A program made the position numbers and the translations under genes. A stretch of DNA of 64,000 nt, from NCBI RefSeq assembly GCF_041270065.1, contig NZ_CP065958.1, positions 3,844,001 through 3,908,000 on the forward strand. The letters run 5' to 3'. Below the pieces are notes generated by a model. The model did no database searches, was not told the DNA's origin, and saw only the letters and a program-made list of their open reading frames with translations. This document shows positions 15,849 to 24,043 of this stretch, piece by piece (the first letter of the stretch is position 1; every line of letters begins with the position of its first letter). The stretch comes from Streptomyces fradiae (GTDB taxonomy: Bacteria; Actinomycetota; Actinomycetes; Streptomycetales; Streptomycetaceae).

Positions 15849-17165
15849 CTATACGGGTACGTGTACGGCCTCGACGCGGCTGGCGACGAGGCGTTCGCGC
15901 TCCCGGCGTGCGCTGGCGGACTTGAGCCGGAGGATCTGGACGACGCCGAGGGCCTCCAGGACGAAGACCGAGGAGAACGCGATCCGGTAGTTGTCGCCGG
16001 TCGCGTCGAGCAGCACGCCCACGGCGAAGAGCGTGGTCATGGAGGCGACGAAGCCGCCCATGTTGACGATGCCGGAGGCGGTGCCCTGACGCTCGGGCGG
16101 GTTGGCGGGGCGGGCGAAGTCGAAGCCGATCATCGAGGCGGGTCCGCAGGCGCCGAGGACCGCGCAGAGGGTGATCAGCAGCCACATCGGGGCGCGGTCG
16201 CCGGGGTACGCGAGAGTGGTGCCCCACAGCAGGGCGGTGGCGGCGACCGTGCCGAGGGCGAGCGGGGCGCGGGCGGCGTGGTGGCGGGCGATGATCTGCC
16301 CGTAGGCGAGGCCGACGGCCATGTTGGAGAGCACGACGAGGGTGAGCAGTTCGCCGGCGGTCCCCCGGCCGAGTCCCTGGTCCTCGACGAGGAACGGCAG
16401 GCCCCACAGGAGCAAGAAGACCATCGCGGGGAACTGGGTGGTGAAGTGCACCCACATGCCGAGCCGGGTGCCGGGCTCGCGCCAGGACTCGGCGATCTGG
16501 CGGCGTACGAACGCGGCGCCGGCGTGGGTGGCGGGCGCGGGCTCGTACCCCTCGGGATGGTCCTTGAGGAACAGCAGGAGCAGGACGAGGACGACGACGC
16601 CGGCGAAGGAGCTGCCGACGAAGGTGGTGGTCCAGCCCAGGCCGTGCAGGGCGCGGGAGAGGAAGATCGTCGAGACGAGGTTGCCGGCCATGCCGAAGAG
16701 GGCGGCGACCTGGGCGACGAGCGGCCCGCGGCGGGCCGGGAACCAGCGGCTGCCGAGCCGCAGCACGCTGATGAAGGTCATCGCGTCGCCGCAGCCGAGC
16801 AGGGCGCGGGAGGCGAGCGCCATGGGGTACGAGGGGGAGAGCGCGAAGCCCAGCTGGCCGAGGGTGAACAGCAGGACGCCGATGGTCAGCACCTTCTTGG
16901 TGCCGAGCCGGTCGACCATGAGGCCGACGGGTATCTGCATGCCGGCGTAGACGAGCAGCTGGAGTATGGAGAAGGTCGACAGCGCGGAGGCGTTGACGTC
17001 GAAGCGGTCGGCGGCGTCGAGTCCGGCGACGCCGAGGGAGGTCCGGAAGATGACGGCGACGAAGTAGACGGCGACGCCGACGCCCCAGACGAGGGCGGCG
17101 CGCCGGCCGCCGGGCGGGTCGCCGGGCAGGGTGACGGCGGACCCGTGTGCGTCGCGTCCGCTCAT
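15849..17165 (-). CDS. Major facilitator superfamily transporter
   Basis: The 438-residue membrane protein shows about 12 hydrophobic segments and the MFS loop motif GLMVDRLGTKKVL between helices 2 and 3. A second conserved region follows helix 4 (SRALLGCGDAMTFIS). It has a cytoplasmic middle loop near residue 215 and belongs to the nitrate/oxalate or sugar-phosphate-like transporter branch; the substrate is unknown. Its start codon overlaps the stop of the GntR gene by ATGA (17162-17165), so the two are translationally coupled. The regulator probably controls this exporter or uptake system. Confidence 0.88.
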   Translation of the reverse strand: MSGRDAHGSAVTLPGDPPGGRRAALVWGVGVAVYFVAVIFRTSLGVAGLDAADRFDVNASALSTFSILQLLVYAGMQIPVGLMVDRLGTKKVLTIGVLLFTLGQLGFALSPSYPMALASRALLGCGDAMTFISVLRLGSRWFPARRGPLVAQVAALFGMAGNLVSTIFLSRALHGLGWTTTFVGSSFAGVVVLVLLLLFLKDHPEGYEPAPATHAGAAFVRRQIAESWREPGTRLGMWVHFTTQFPAMVFLLLWGLPFLVEDQGLGRGTAGELLTLVVLSNMAVGLAYGQIIARHHAARAPLALGTVAATALLWGTTLAYPGDRAPMWLLITLCAVLGACGPASMIGFDFARPANPPERQGTASGIVNMGGFVASMTTLFAVGVLLDATGDNYRIAFSSVFVLEALGVVQILRLKSASARRERERLVASRVEAVHVPV

Positions 17166-17803
17166 CGGTCCTCACCCCGGACCAGGATCTTGACCCAGCT
17201 GAGGTGCTGGCGCACGCAGTGCGCTGCGCCCTCGGCGTCGCCGGCTCTGATCCGCTCCAGGATCTCCGCGTGCTCGGCGATGTTCTTGGCGATCCGGTCG
17301 GGCTGGGACTGCATCACGGCGACGCCCATCCGCAGCTGCCGGTCGCGCATCTGGTCGTAGAGGCGGGCCAGGATCTGGTTGCCGGCGTGCTTCACGATCT
17401 CGGCGTGGAAGCAGCGGTCGCTGACGGCGACCTCGGCGAGGTCCCCGGCCTCGGCCCGCCGCTTCTGCTCCTCCAGGAGCTCTTCGAGTCGCGCGACAAG
17501 CCCGGCGGGCGCGGGCACGGCCCGCCGCACGGCGAACTCCTCCACAAGGAGCCGGGTCTCGACGACGTCCGCGATCTCCTGCGCGGAGACGGCGAGCACC
17601 AGCGCGCCCTTCTTCGGATAGAGCTTGAGCAGCCCCTCCATCTCCAGCTTCAGCAACGCCTCCCGCACCGGCGTCCGCGACACCCCCACCGCCTGCGCCA
17701 GCTCCCCCTCGGTGAGCAGCGTCCCACCCTCGTAACGCCGGTCGAGGACCGCCTGCTTGACGTGCATGTAGACGCGGTCTGCTGCCGGGGGTGCGGATGC
17801 CAT
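17162..17803 (-). CDS. GntR family regulator (FadR subfamily)
   Basis: The 213-residue protein has an N-terminal winged helix (YMHVKQAVLDRRYEGG and GELAQAVGVSRTPVREALLKLEMEGLL, about residues 12-75). The all-helical FCD ligand-binding domain follows, with DRCFHAEIVKHAGN (metal ligands Asp/His) and a late His in AEHAEIL. It should sense a small carboxylate or metabolite and act on its own promoter and the coupled transporter. The ATG at 17803 is used; a GTG two codons earlier is possible. A -10-like TATCTA (minus strand, 17819-17814) lies so close that the message is probably leaderless. Confidence 0.88.
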   Translation of the reverse strand: MASAPPAADRVYMHVKQAVLDRRYEGGTLLTEGELAQAVGVSRTPVREALLKLEMEGLLKLYPKKGALVLAVSAQEIADVVETRLLVEEFAVRRAVPAPAGLVARLEELLEEQKRRAEAGDLAEVAVSDRCFHAEIVKHAGNQILARLYDQMRDRQLRMGVAVMQSQPDRIAKNIAEHAEILERIRAGDAEGAAHCVRQHLSWVKILVRGEDR

Positions 17804-17817
17804 GCGCACAGCTTAGA

Positions 17818-17836
17818 TACAACAGGGGTACAACAG
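17818..17836. promoter_or_regulatory. TACAACAG direct repeats at the GntR promoter
   Basis: Two exact copies of TACAACAG (17818-17825 and 17829-17836) are spaced 11 bp, one helical turn. The first overlaps the -10-like hexamer of the GntR-MFS operon. The position suits autorepression by the GntR protein; this is inferred. Confidence 0.5.
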
Positions 17837-17837
17837 A

Positions 17838-17866
17838 CAGGCCCGTCCGCATGCCGGACGGGCCTG
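17838..17866 (-). terminator. Terminator of the AlkB-like operon
   Basis: A 12-bp perfect stem (17838-17849 with 17855-17866) and 5-nt loop starts 9 bases beyond the stop of the 263-residue oxygenase gene. It lies just upstream of the GntR promoter, insulating the two units. Confidence 0.75.
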
Positions 17867-17874
17867 CGTGCCGG

Positions 17875-18666
17875 TCAGGCGGGCGGCAGCAGATCGCTCT
17901 CGCTGACGGTGTAGGTCAGCGGGGGCCAGACGAAGTCCGTCTCGTGGTTCTCGCGGCGCCGCAGGCGGTAGAACTCCTGCCGCTGCTCTTCGTCGGCCGG
18001 CGTGAGGCGGGTGCCCTCGGGGAGGTATGCGTTCCCGTCGCGGTATCGGACGAGGGTCTTCGAGGTCCGGAACGTGACGCCCAGCCACGGGTTGTCCGCC
18101 GCGTCCGCCGCTCCGGCGGGCGCGTCCCACACGATCTTGTGCCGGAGGCGCCGGTTCGAGTCGGTGGAGAACGCGACGACGCTGTGGTGAGCGAGAGGGA
18201 TCTCGAATTTCTCGCCGGGGGATTTCTTCGATTCGAAGATCAGCTTCCTCGACGGGGCCGCTGCGGGATCCTCGTAGCAGGAGAAGACGGCGATGAACGA
18301 CCCGTCGGCCAGATCGAGGGCCTGGTCGGAGTGGCCGCCCATCGTCCGGTAGGCGTTCGTGTAGCGCTCGACGAGGGCGTTGTCGAAGCCGACCGGAAGC
18401 GCCGCGCATTCCTGAACCTGGTGCGCCAGCCGTTGCGCCAGCCGTTCGTGCACCGCGCGGAAACGCTGCGCCGGGGTGCCGTAGCGCGTGGTCGTCCGTA
18501 CGAGAGGCACGCCGCCCGACTCGTCGACCTTCGTCAGCACGGCGCCGCGCCGCCCTTTTCCCAGCTCTTCCCAGTGAACCGACGCCGACAACTCCGCGAA
18601 GAGATTCTCCTCGGTCGGCACAGCGCACGAGATGATCTCGTCCGAGATCCTAGGCTCGGGGGGCAC
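17875..18666 (-). CDS. AlkB-like 2OG-Fe(II) oxygenase, 263 residues
   Basis: No known named gene was recognised. The middle of the protein matches the AlkB/2OG-Fe(II) oxygenase core: NAYRTMGGHSDQALDL with the HxD iron pair (His112, Asp114), the strand FIAVFSCYED, and PLAHHSVVAF. The distal iron ligand is in RLRHKIVW (His176), and LGVTFRTSKT has Arg200 for the 2-oxoglutarate carboxylate. All expected catalytic residues are present, so an oxidative demethylase or hydroxylase activity is plausible; the substrate (nucleic acid, protein or small molecule) is unknown. The gene overlaps the upstream 392-residue gene by 17 bases and must be co-translated with it. Its base composition is visibly less GC-rich than its neighbours. 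Confidence 0.65.
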   Translation of the reverse strand: MPPEPRISDEIISCAVPTEENLFAELSASVHWEELGKGRRGAVLTKVDESGGVPLVRTTTRYGTPAQRFRAVHERLAQRLAHQVQECAALPVGFDNALVERYTNAYRTMGGHSDQALDLADGSFIAVFSCYEDPAAAPSRKLIFESKKSPGEKFEIPLAHHSVVAFSTDSNRRLRHKIVWDAPAGAADAADNPWLGVTFRTSKTLVRYRDGNAYLPEGTRLTPADEEQRQEFYRLRRRENHETDFVWPPLTYTVSESDLLPPA

Positions 18667-19828
18667 GATAATCTCCCGCGTTCATGCTGAAGCGGAATTC
18701 GTCGCCGTAATCGATGAAGGACGAGCTCCTGTTCTCCTCGGCGTACAGCCTGCGCAGCTCGTCCATGCCGGCTTCCGTGGGCGGTTCCAGTCGCACCAGT
18801 TCCTCGGCCGCCTTGAGAAACGTCTGGCCGTCCTTGTGCACGGCTTCGGCGCTCGAACAGCGCACCACGTACCCCAGGCGGGTCGGGAGCAGCTCGGCGT
18901 CCAGCGCCGAGGGCCGGATCTCGTGCGTGTACAGGCGGTTGGTGGACAGCGGCATGAAGAAGACGGAGCCGGGATGGAGGGTGACCGTGAACTGTGCGGG
19001 GAACACCGCCTCGTCGCGTTCTTCGGACGGCTCCTTGAGGCGGAACTGAAGCCTGGTGAGCCCGCTGACGCCCTTCACGCCGTAGTCGAAGCCGTCTTCG
19101 GACAAGGGCTGCAGCCGGTCGAGCCCGTCGTAGAAGGTGCAGAAGGCCATGATGCCGTTGACCGGCATGTCCTTCGTCTTGTCGGCATGGGCCGAGATCT
19201 TGGCCTTGGACTGCTTCCGATCCGCTGTGGCACGGGTGTTGCGGTAGATCTGCGCGAGGACGTGATTCAGCGGCGCCTGGCCCCGGAAGACGGCGGCGGC
19301 CTCGCGGTTCAGCGCCTCGACGATGCTCGTGTCGGTCGGACGGAAACCCTCGGTCGGACCCGACAGATTCGTCGAGCACCGCAGCAGCCGGAAATGCAGC
19401 TCATCACCGTCCTGGGTGACGGGCGTCAGATAGATTCCGCTGCGATGAGCCGTTCCAGGCTTGGTGGACTCCGTCAGCGACTGGAACGCGTGCTCCGCGC
19501 GGATCCGTCCGAAGTGATCGTCACCGAGCCCGAAGAAGCGGCGGTAGTACACCCCGACACCGTGCACGCGGAGGGGAACCCGGCCGAGGTCCTCGACCAC
19601 AACGACCCGGGCAGCCGCTCGCAGTTGACGGTCACTGATCCCGGATATCTCGCCGCACAGGTAGACGGTCTTCTGCGCGAGGTCGAGCGAACCGGAAGCG
19701 AGCTCCTCCGGCGGGACGACCGTCCCGAAGAAGTCCCTGACCACGTCACTGTCCTGCATCTCCGAAGGCGCGACCAAGAGGTTGCCCGCATCCTCGATTC
19801 GGGCTTCTGTCAGCTGAGTTGTCTTCAT
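18650..19828 (-). CDS. AlkB-like 2OG-Fe(II) oxygenase with N-terminal extension, 392 residues
   Basis: The gene is unrecognised by name. The first 150 residues form an extension of unknown fold (a helical start, then strands such as VHGVGVYYRRFFGLGDDHF). The rest contains a second AlkB-type core: AKISAHADKTKDMPVNGIMA with the HxD pair (His214, Asp216), and the strand TVTLHPGSVFFMPLS. The distal His302 is in LYTHEIRP, and RLGYVVRCS supplies the 2-oxoglutarate-binding Arg. The ATG at 19828 has a weak GGGGGACGAG upstream; a GTG at 19882 would add 18 residues. It is first of a two-gene operon with the other oxygenase. Distinct paralogues in tandem suggest a heteromer or sequential reactions. Confidence 0.65.
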   Translation of the reverse strand: MKTTQLTEARIEDAGNLLVAPSEMQDSDVVRDFFGTVVPPEELASGSLDLAQKTVYLCGEISGISDRQLRAAARVVVVEDLGRVPLRVHGVGVYYRRFFGLGDDHFGRIRAEHAFQSLTESTKPGTAHRSGIYLTPVTQDGDELHFRLLRCSTNLSGPTEGFRPTDTSIVEALNREAAAVFRGQAPLNHVLAQIYRNTRATADRKQSKAKISAHADKTKDMPVNGIMAFCTFYDGLDRLQPLSEDGFDYGVKGVSGLTRLQFRLKEPSEERDEAVFPAQFTVTLHPGSVFFMPLSTNRLYTHEIRPSALDAELLPTRLGYVVRCSSAEAVHKDGQTFLKAAEELVRLEPPTEAGMDELRRLYAEENRSSSFIDYGDEFRFSMNAGDYRAPRA

Positions 19829-19887
19829 CAAAACTCGTCCCCCGTTCGCCTCCCGGACCGTGCAGGCGATCGTATCCACCACGCGAA

Positions 19888-19923
19888 CACCCGGTCGGGG
19901 GCGACGACGTCCCCGACCGGGTG
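19888..19923 (-). terminator. Terminator of the small secreted protein gene
   Basis: A 13-bp perfect stem (19888-19900 with 19911-19923) and 10-nt loop lies 26 bases beyond the stop. The right arm plus following bases (CCCCGACCGGGTG, C/T, TTCAC) nearly repeats the terminator at 20397-20435, including a degenerate copy of the parS-bearing tail. Confidence 0.75.
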
Positions 19924-19948
19924 CTTCACATGACCGCCGACGCGCTGC

Positions 19949-20296
19949 CTAGCTCGGCCAGTTGATCCAGCCCGAGCAGCCCTTGTGGTCCTCGCAGACG
20001 CGGAACTGCTTGATCTGCGAGCTGTACGTGGCCCACGGGCCCCAGTCGCCGTGGGCGCCGTTGCCGTCCCACTGCGAGACATGGGCGCCGTTGGCCAGGT
20101 AGGCGTCGGCGTAGACGCCGTTGCCGTCCGACTCGCCGTCGTAGGCGCGCATCGAGTAGGCCGTGGCCTGCGCCCGGTCGTCGCCGTGGGAGGCGGTGAC
20201 GGTCGCCGAGGCGGAGGTCGCGGTGGTGATCGCGAGGAGCGCGGCTCCGCCCAGGATGGTCGAGGCCCGGAGAGCCGTCTTGAGCGACAACTTCAT
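19949..20296 (-). CDS. Small secreted protein
   Basis: The 115-residue product has a clear Sec signal peptide: KLSLKTALRASTILGG, a hydrophobic core, then cleavage near SASA-TV at about residue 32. The mature part of about 83 residues is rich in Gly, Asp, Ala and Tyr, contains YADAYLANGAHVSQWDGNGA, and ends in a Cys-pair loop (CEDHKGCSGW) likely to form a disulfide. It resembles small Streptomyces exported proteins of unknown role; no enzyme motif is present. The gene is flanked by two nearly identical terminator sequences. The ATG at 20296 has GAAGGGGG upstream. Confidence 0.75.
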   Translation of the reverse strand: MKLSLKTALRASTILGGAALLAITTATSASATVTASHGDDRAQATAYSMRAYDGESDGNGVYADAYLANGAHVSQWDGNGAHGDWGPWATYSSQIKQFRVCEDHKGCSGWINWPS

Positions 20297-20396
20297 GATT
20301 CCCCCTTCGTGTCGAGCTTGGTCGAGCGAAGTGGTTCTCGGTCGTCGACGACTCTAGGAAGGCCTTTCGGTAGGGCACCACAGCCATTTACGCCAA

Positions 20397-20435
20397 AACA
20401 CCCGGAGGGGACGGTGTCGTCCCCGACCGGGTGTT
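20397..20435 (-). terminator. Terminator of the first bkd operon
   Basis: AACACCCGG plus GGGG on the left pairs with CCCC plus CCGGGTGTT on the right, with one bulge and a 10-nt loop. It lies 27 bases beyond the E2 stop codon. Its last bases run into the parS palindrome. Confidence 0.7.
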
Positions 20436-20446
20436 TCACGTGAAAC
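20433..20446. other. parS site (ParB-binding palindrome), perfect
   Basis: GTTTCACGTGAAAC is a perfect 14-bp palindrome identical to the Streptomyces parS consensus bound by ParB for origin segregation. It is intergenic, between the bkd operon terminator and its last gene. A second perfect copy is at 38836-38849. Confidence 0.9.
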
Positions 20447-20461
20447 AACGCAACCAGGCGG

Positions 20462-21871
20462 CTACGCCCAGGTGATGAGTCGCTTCGGCTGCTCCAGGAT
20501 CGCCGCGATGTCGGCCAGGAACTTCGACCCCAGCTCGCCGTCGATCAGGCGGTGGTCGAAGGACAGGGCCAGGGTGGTGACCTGGCGGGGCTTCACCTTG
20601 CCCTTGTGGACCCAGGGCTGGAAGCGGATCGCGCCGACCGCGAGGATCGCGGACTCGCCCGGGTTGATGATCGGGGTACCGGTGTCGACGCCGAAGACGC
20701 CGACGTTGGTGATGGTGAAGGTGCCGCCCTGCATCGCCGCCGGCGTGGTCTTGCCCTCGCGGGCGGTGGAGACCAGCTCGCTGAGCGAGCGCGACAGGTC
20801 CGGCAGGGTCTGGGCGTGCGCGTCCTTGATGTTCGGCACGATCAGACCGCGCGGGGTGGCCGCCGCGATGCCCAGGTTCACATAGTGCTTGAGCACGATC
20901 TCCTGGGCGGCCTCGTCCCAGGCCGCGTTGACGTCCGGGTTGCGCTTGATCGCGACCAGGACCGCCTTGGCGATGAGGAGGAGCGGGTTGACCCGCAGGC
21001 CCGCCATGTCCTTGTCGGACTTGAGCTCGTCGACCAGCTTCATCGTGCGCGTGATGTCGAAGGTGATGAACTCGGTGACGTGCGGCGCGGTGAAGGCCGA
21101 GCCGACCATCGCCGCCGCCGTGGCCTTCCGTACGCCCTTGATGGGGATACGGGTCTCCCGGGCGTCCGACGGAACGGCGAGCGCCGGGGCCTCGGCCGCC
21201 GGGGCCGCCACCGGAGCGACCGGCGCGGGCGCGGCCACGGGGGCCGGGGCCTCGGCCGGGGCCGCCGCGCGGTGCACGTCCTCGCGGGTGATGATGCCGT
21301 CCGGGCCGGTCGGGGTGACCGAGGCCAGGTCGACGCCCAGGTCCTTGGCGAGCTTGCGCACCGGCGGCTTGGCCAGCGGGCGGCCGGCGACGGCGGGGCC
21401 GTGGCCGTTCAGCTGCTCGGGGACCACCGGCGCCGCGGCCTCGGGGGCCGCCGCCTCGGCCGGGGCCGCCGACTTGCGGGCCCGGCGCTTGGTGGCCGAC
21501 GCGGCCACGCCGTAACCGACGAGGACCGGCTGCCGGCCCTCCGGCTCGGGCTCCTCCGCCACCGGGGCCGCCACCGGGGCCGCCACGGGCTCGGCGGCCG
21601 GCGCCGCGGGCGCCTCGGGCGCGGCGCCGCCGCCCACGTTCACCGTGATGATGACCTCGCCGACGGCGACCGTGGTGCCCTCGGGGAAGCGCAGCTCGTG
21701 CACGGTGCCGTCGAACGGGATCGGCAGTTCGACGGCGGCCTTCGCGGTCTCGACCTCGATCACGACCTGGCCGTCGGTGACGGTGTCACCGGGCTGGACG
21801 TACCACTTGAGGATCTCGGCCTCGGTGAGGCCCTCGCCCACGTCGGGCATCTTGAATTCGCGGATCGTCAT
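20462..21871 (-). CDS. bkdC: Branched-chain 2-oxoacid dehydrogenase E2 (dihydrolipoamide acyltransferase), copy 1
   Basis: The 469-residue E2 has one lipoyl domain (residues 1-80) with the lipoylated lysine in IEVETAKAAVELP. A long Ala/Pro linker follows, then a peripheral-subunit-binding domain (PPVRKLAKDLGVDLASVTPTGPDG, about 170-205) and a C-terminal acyltransferase domain with the catalytic LSFDHRLIDG. It transfers the branched acyl group from E1 to CoA, giving isobutyryl-, isovaleryl- and 2-methylbutyryl-CoA for fatty-acid priming and catabolism. It is the last gene of the operon, 13 bases after E1beta. A pyruvate dehydrogenase E2 is possible from this gene alone, but the paired E1alpha/E1beta form favours the branched-chain complex. 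Confidence 0.88.
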   Translation of the reverse strand: MTIREFKMPDVGEGLTEAEILKWYVQPGDTVTDGQVVIEVETAKAAVELPIPFDGTVHELRFPEGTTVAVGEVIITVNVGGGAAPEAPAAPAAEPVAAPVAAPVAEEPEPEGRQPVLVGYGVAASATKRRARKSAAPAEAAAPEAAAPVVPEQLNGHGPAVAGRPLAKPPVRKLAKDLGVDLASVTPTGPDGIITREDVHRAAAPAEAPAPVAAPAPVAPVAAPAAEAPALAVPSDARETRIPIKGVRKATAAAMVGSAFTAPHVTEFITFDITRTMKLVDELKSDKDMAGLRVNPLLLIAKAVLVAIKRNPDVNAAWDEAAQEIVLKHYVNLGIAAATPRGLIVPNIKDAHAQTLPDLSRSLSELVSTAREGKTTPAAMQGGTFTITNVGVFGVDTGTPIINPGESAILAVGAIRFQPWVHKGKVKPRQVTTLALSFDHRLIDGELGSKFLADIAAILEQPKRLITWA

Positions 21872-21884
21872 CGTGCTGATCTCC

Positions 21885-22865
21885 TCAGAACGCCAGCGAG
21901 CGGTCGACGGCGTCGAGCACGCGGTCCAGGCCCGGCAGGTACTCCTCCTCCAGGCGCGCCGGCGGGTACGGCGCGTGGTAGCCGCCGACCCGCAGGACGG
22001 GGGCCTCCAGGTGGTAGAAGCAGCGTTCGGTGATCCGGGCGGCGATCTCCGCGCCGGAGCCGAAGAAGACCGGGGCCTCGTGGACGACGACCAGCCGGCG
22101 GGTCTTCTCGACCGAGGCCTGGATGGTGTCGAAGTCGAGCGGGGAGATCGAGCGCAGGTCCACGACCTCGATCGACTTGCCCTCCTCGGCGGCGGCCGCG
22201 GCCGCCTCCAGGCAGGTCTTCACCATCGGGCCGTACGCGACGAGCGTGAGGTCGGTGCCCTCGCGGGCCACCCGGGCCTTGTGGAGCTCGCCGGGGATGG
22301 CGTCGACGTCGACGTCGCCCTTGTCCCAGTAGCGGCGCTTGGGCTCGAAGAAGATGACCGGGTCGTCGCTCTGGATGGCCTGCTGGAGCATCCAGTAGGC
22401 GTCGGAGGAGTTCGCCGGGGTGACCACCTTGAGACCCGCGACGTGCGCGAAGAGCGACTCGGGGGACTCGGAGTGGTGCTCGACGGCGCCGATGCCGCCG
22501 CCGTACGGGATGCGGATGACGACCGGCATCTTCACGGTGCCGAGCGAGCGGGCCCGCATCTTCGCCAGCTGCGTGACGATCTGGTCGTATGCGGGGAAGA
22601 CGAAGCCGTCGAACTGGATCTCCACGACCGGGCGGTAGCCGCGCAGGGCCAGACCGATCGCGGTGCCGACGATGCCGGACTCGGCCAGCGGGGTGTCGAC
22701 GACCCGGTCCTCGCCGAAGTCCTTCTGCAGACCGTCGGTGATCCGGAAGACACCGCCGAGCTTGCCGACGTCCAGACCCATGACGACGACCTTGGGGTCG
22801 GTCTCCAGGGCCTTGCGCAGCGACTCGTTGAGCGCCTTGGCCAGGGGAAGCTTCTGAACAGCCAT
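21885..22865 (-). CDS. bkdB: Branched-chain 2-oxoacid dehydrogenase E1 beta subunit, copy 1
   Basis: The 326-residue subunit has the transketolase pyrimidine-binding domain (VVVMGLDVGKLGGVFRITDGL, then RVVDTPLAESGIVGTAIGLA) and the RIPYGGGIGAVEHHSES loop that contributes a catalytic histidine. A C-terminal transketolase domain ends PGLDRVLDAVDRSLAF. Together with E1alpha it forms the alpha2beta2 decarboxylase. The ATG at 22865 lies only 2 bases from the E1alpha stop, so the two are coupled. An ORF reading through the upstream region exists, but the family start is at this ATG. Confidence 0.9.
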   Translation of the reverse strand: MAVQKLPLAKALNESLRKALETDPKVVVMGLDVGKLGGVFRITDGLQKDFGEDRVVDTPLAESGIVGTAIGLALRGYRPVVEIQFDGFVFPAYDQIVTQLAKMRARSLGTVKMPVVIRIPYGGGIGAVEHHSESPESLFAHVAGLKVVTPANSSDAYWMLQQAIQSDDPVIFFEPKRRYWDKGDVDVDAIPGELHKARVAREGTDLTLVAYGPMVKTCLEAAAAAAEEGKSIEVVDLRSISPLDFDTIQASVEKTRRLVVVHEAPVFFGSGAEIAARITERCFYHLEAPVLRVGGYHAPYPPARLEEEYLPGLDRVLDAVDRSLAF

Positions 22866-22867
22866 GA

Positions 22868-24043
22868 TTACTCGGCCTCTCCGCCCTCGAAGGACGCCTG
22901 GTAGGCGGCGAACTGGGCGCGCTCCTCGTCGACGAGCGCGTGCCCGTCCGCGTACACGTTGTCGAACATCGCCATGTGGTCCGGGACGGGCATGGCGCGG
23001 ACGACCTCGCGGACGTGCTTGCCGAGCTCCTCGCTCTCCGTCTCCAGGGCCTCGAAGAAGGCGGCGTCGGCGTGGCCCTCCTTCTCCAGGTACGCCTTGA
23101 GGCGCAGGATCGGGTCCTTGGCCTCCCAGGCCTCGCGCTCCGTGTCCCGGCGGTAGCGGGTCGGGTCGTCGGAGGTGGTGTGGGCGGCCATGCGGTAGGT
23201 GAACGCCTCGATGAGCGTCGGGCCCTCGCCGCGGCGGGCGCGCTCGAGCGCCGACCGGGTCACGGCCAGACAGGCGAGGACGTCGTTGCCGTCGACGCGG
23301 ACGCCGGGGAAGCCGAAGCCGCGGGCGCGCTGGTAGAGCGGGACGCGGGTCTGCTTCTCGGTGGGCTCGGAGATCGCCCACTGGTTGTTCTGGCAGAAGA
23401 ACACGACCGGGGCGTTGTAGACCGAGGAGAAGACGAACGCCTCGTTGACGTCGCCCTGGCTGGAGGCGCCGTCGCCGAAGTAGGCGATCACGGCGGAGTC
23501 CGTGCCGTCCTTGGCGACGCCCATGGCGTAGCCGGTGGCGTGCAGGGTCTGCGAGCCGAGGACGATCGTGTACAGGTGGAAGTTGTTGCTGTTGGGGTCC
23601 CAGCCGCCGTTGTTCACACCGCGGAACATGCCGAGGAGGTTGGTGGGGTCGACCCCGCGGCACCAGGCGACGCCGTGCTCGCGATAGGTCGGGAAGACGT
23701 AGTCGTCGTCCCGCAGCGCGCGGCCGGAGCCGATCTGGGCGGCCTCCTGGCCGAGCAGCGAGGCCCACAGGCCCAGCTCGCCCTGCCGCTGCAGGGCGGT
23801 GGCCTCGGCGTCGAAGCGGCGAGTGAGCACCATGTCGCGGTAGAGGCCGCGCAGTTCCTCGGCGCTCAGGTCGATGTCGTACTCGGGGTGATGGACGCGC
23901 TCACCCTCGGGCGTCAGCAGCTGAATGAGCTCGGGCTCCGTCTGCTGCGGGGCCTGCGCCTTCTTCGCGGTCGCGCTGGTGGTGCGCTTGGTGCCGCTGC
24001 TGCGTCGCGTCGTCTTGCGCGCGGCAGTGCTCTCCACGGTCAC
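22868..24043 (-). CDS. bkdA: Branched-chain 2-oxoacid dehydrogenase E1 alpha subunit, copy 1
   Basis: The 391-residue thiamine-diphosphate subunit has a basic, disordered start (residues 1-35, Thr/Lys/Arg-rich), then the E1 core. The core includes GQEAAQIGSGRAL, the ThDP motif GDGASSQGDVNEAFVFSS through CQNNQWAIS, and the loop YRMAAHTTSDDPTRYR. It decarboxylates 2-oxo acids from Val, Leu and Ile. The GTG at 24043 is preceded by GGAGGAG at 8-9 bases. It heads a three-gene operon (E1alpha-E1beta-E2) read away from the response-regulator gene. An AT-rich Lrp-like palindrome lies about 200 bases upstream. Confidence 0.9.
   Translation of the reverse strand: MTVESTAARKTTRRSSGTKRTTSATAKKAQAPQQTEPELIQLLTPEGERVHHPEYDIDLSAEELRGLYRDMVLTRRFDAEATALQRQGELGLWASLLGQEAAQIGSGRALRDDDYVFPTYREHGVAWCRGVDPTNLLGMFRGVNNGGWDPNSNNFHLYTIVLGSQTLHATGYAMGVAKDGTDSAVIAYFGDGASSQGDVNEAFVFSSVYNAPVVFFCQNNQWAISEPTEKQTRVPLYQRARGFGFPGVRVDGNDVLACLAVTRSALERARRGEGPTLIEAFTYRMAAHTTSDDPTRYRRDTEREAWEAKDPILRLKAYLEKEGHADAAFFEALETESEELGKHVREVVRAMPVPDHMAMFDNVYADGHALVDEERAQFAAYQASFEGGEAE

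Noticed and set aside
17162..20446. Possible phage or genomic island around the AlkB-like genes
   Set aside because: No integrase, tRNA target, attachment repeats or phage genes are visible; only a modest drop in GC.
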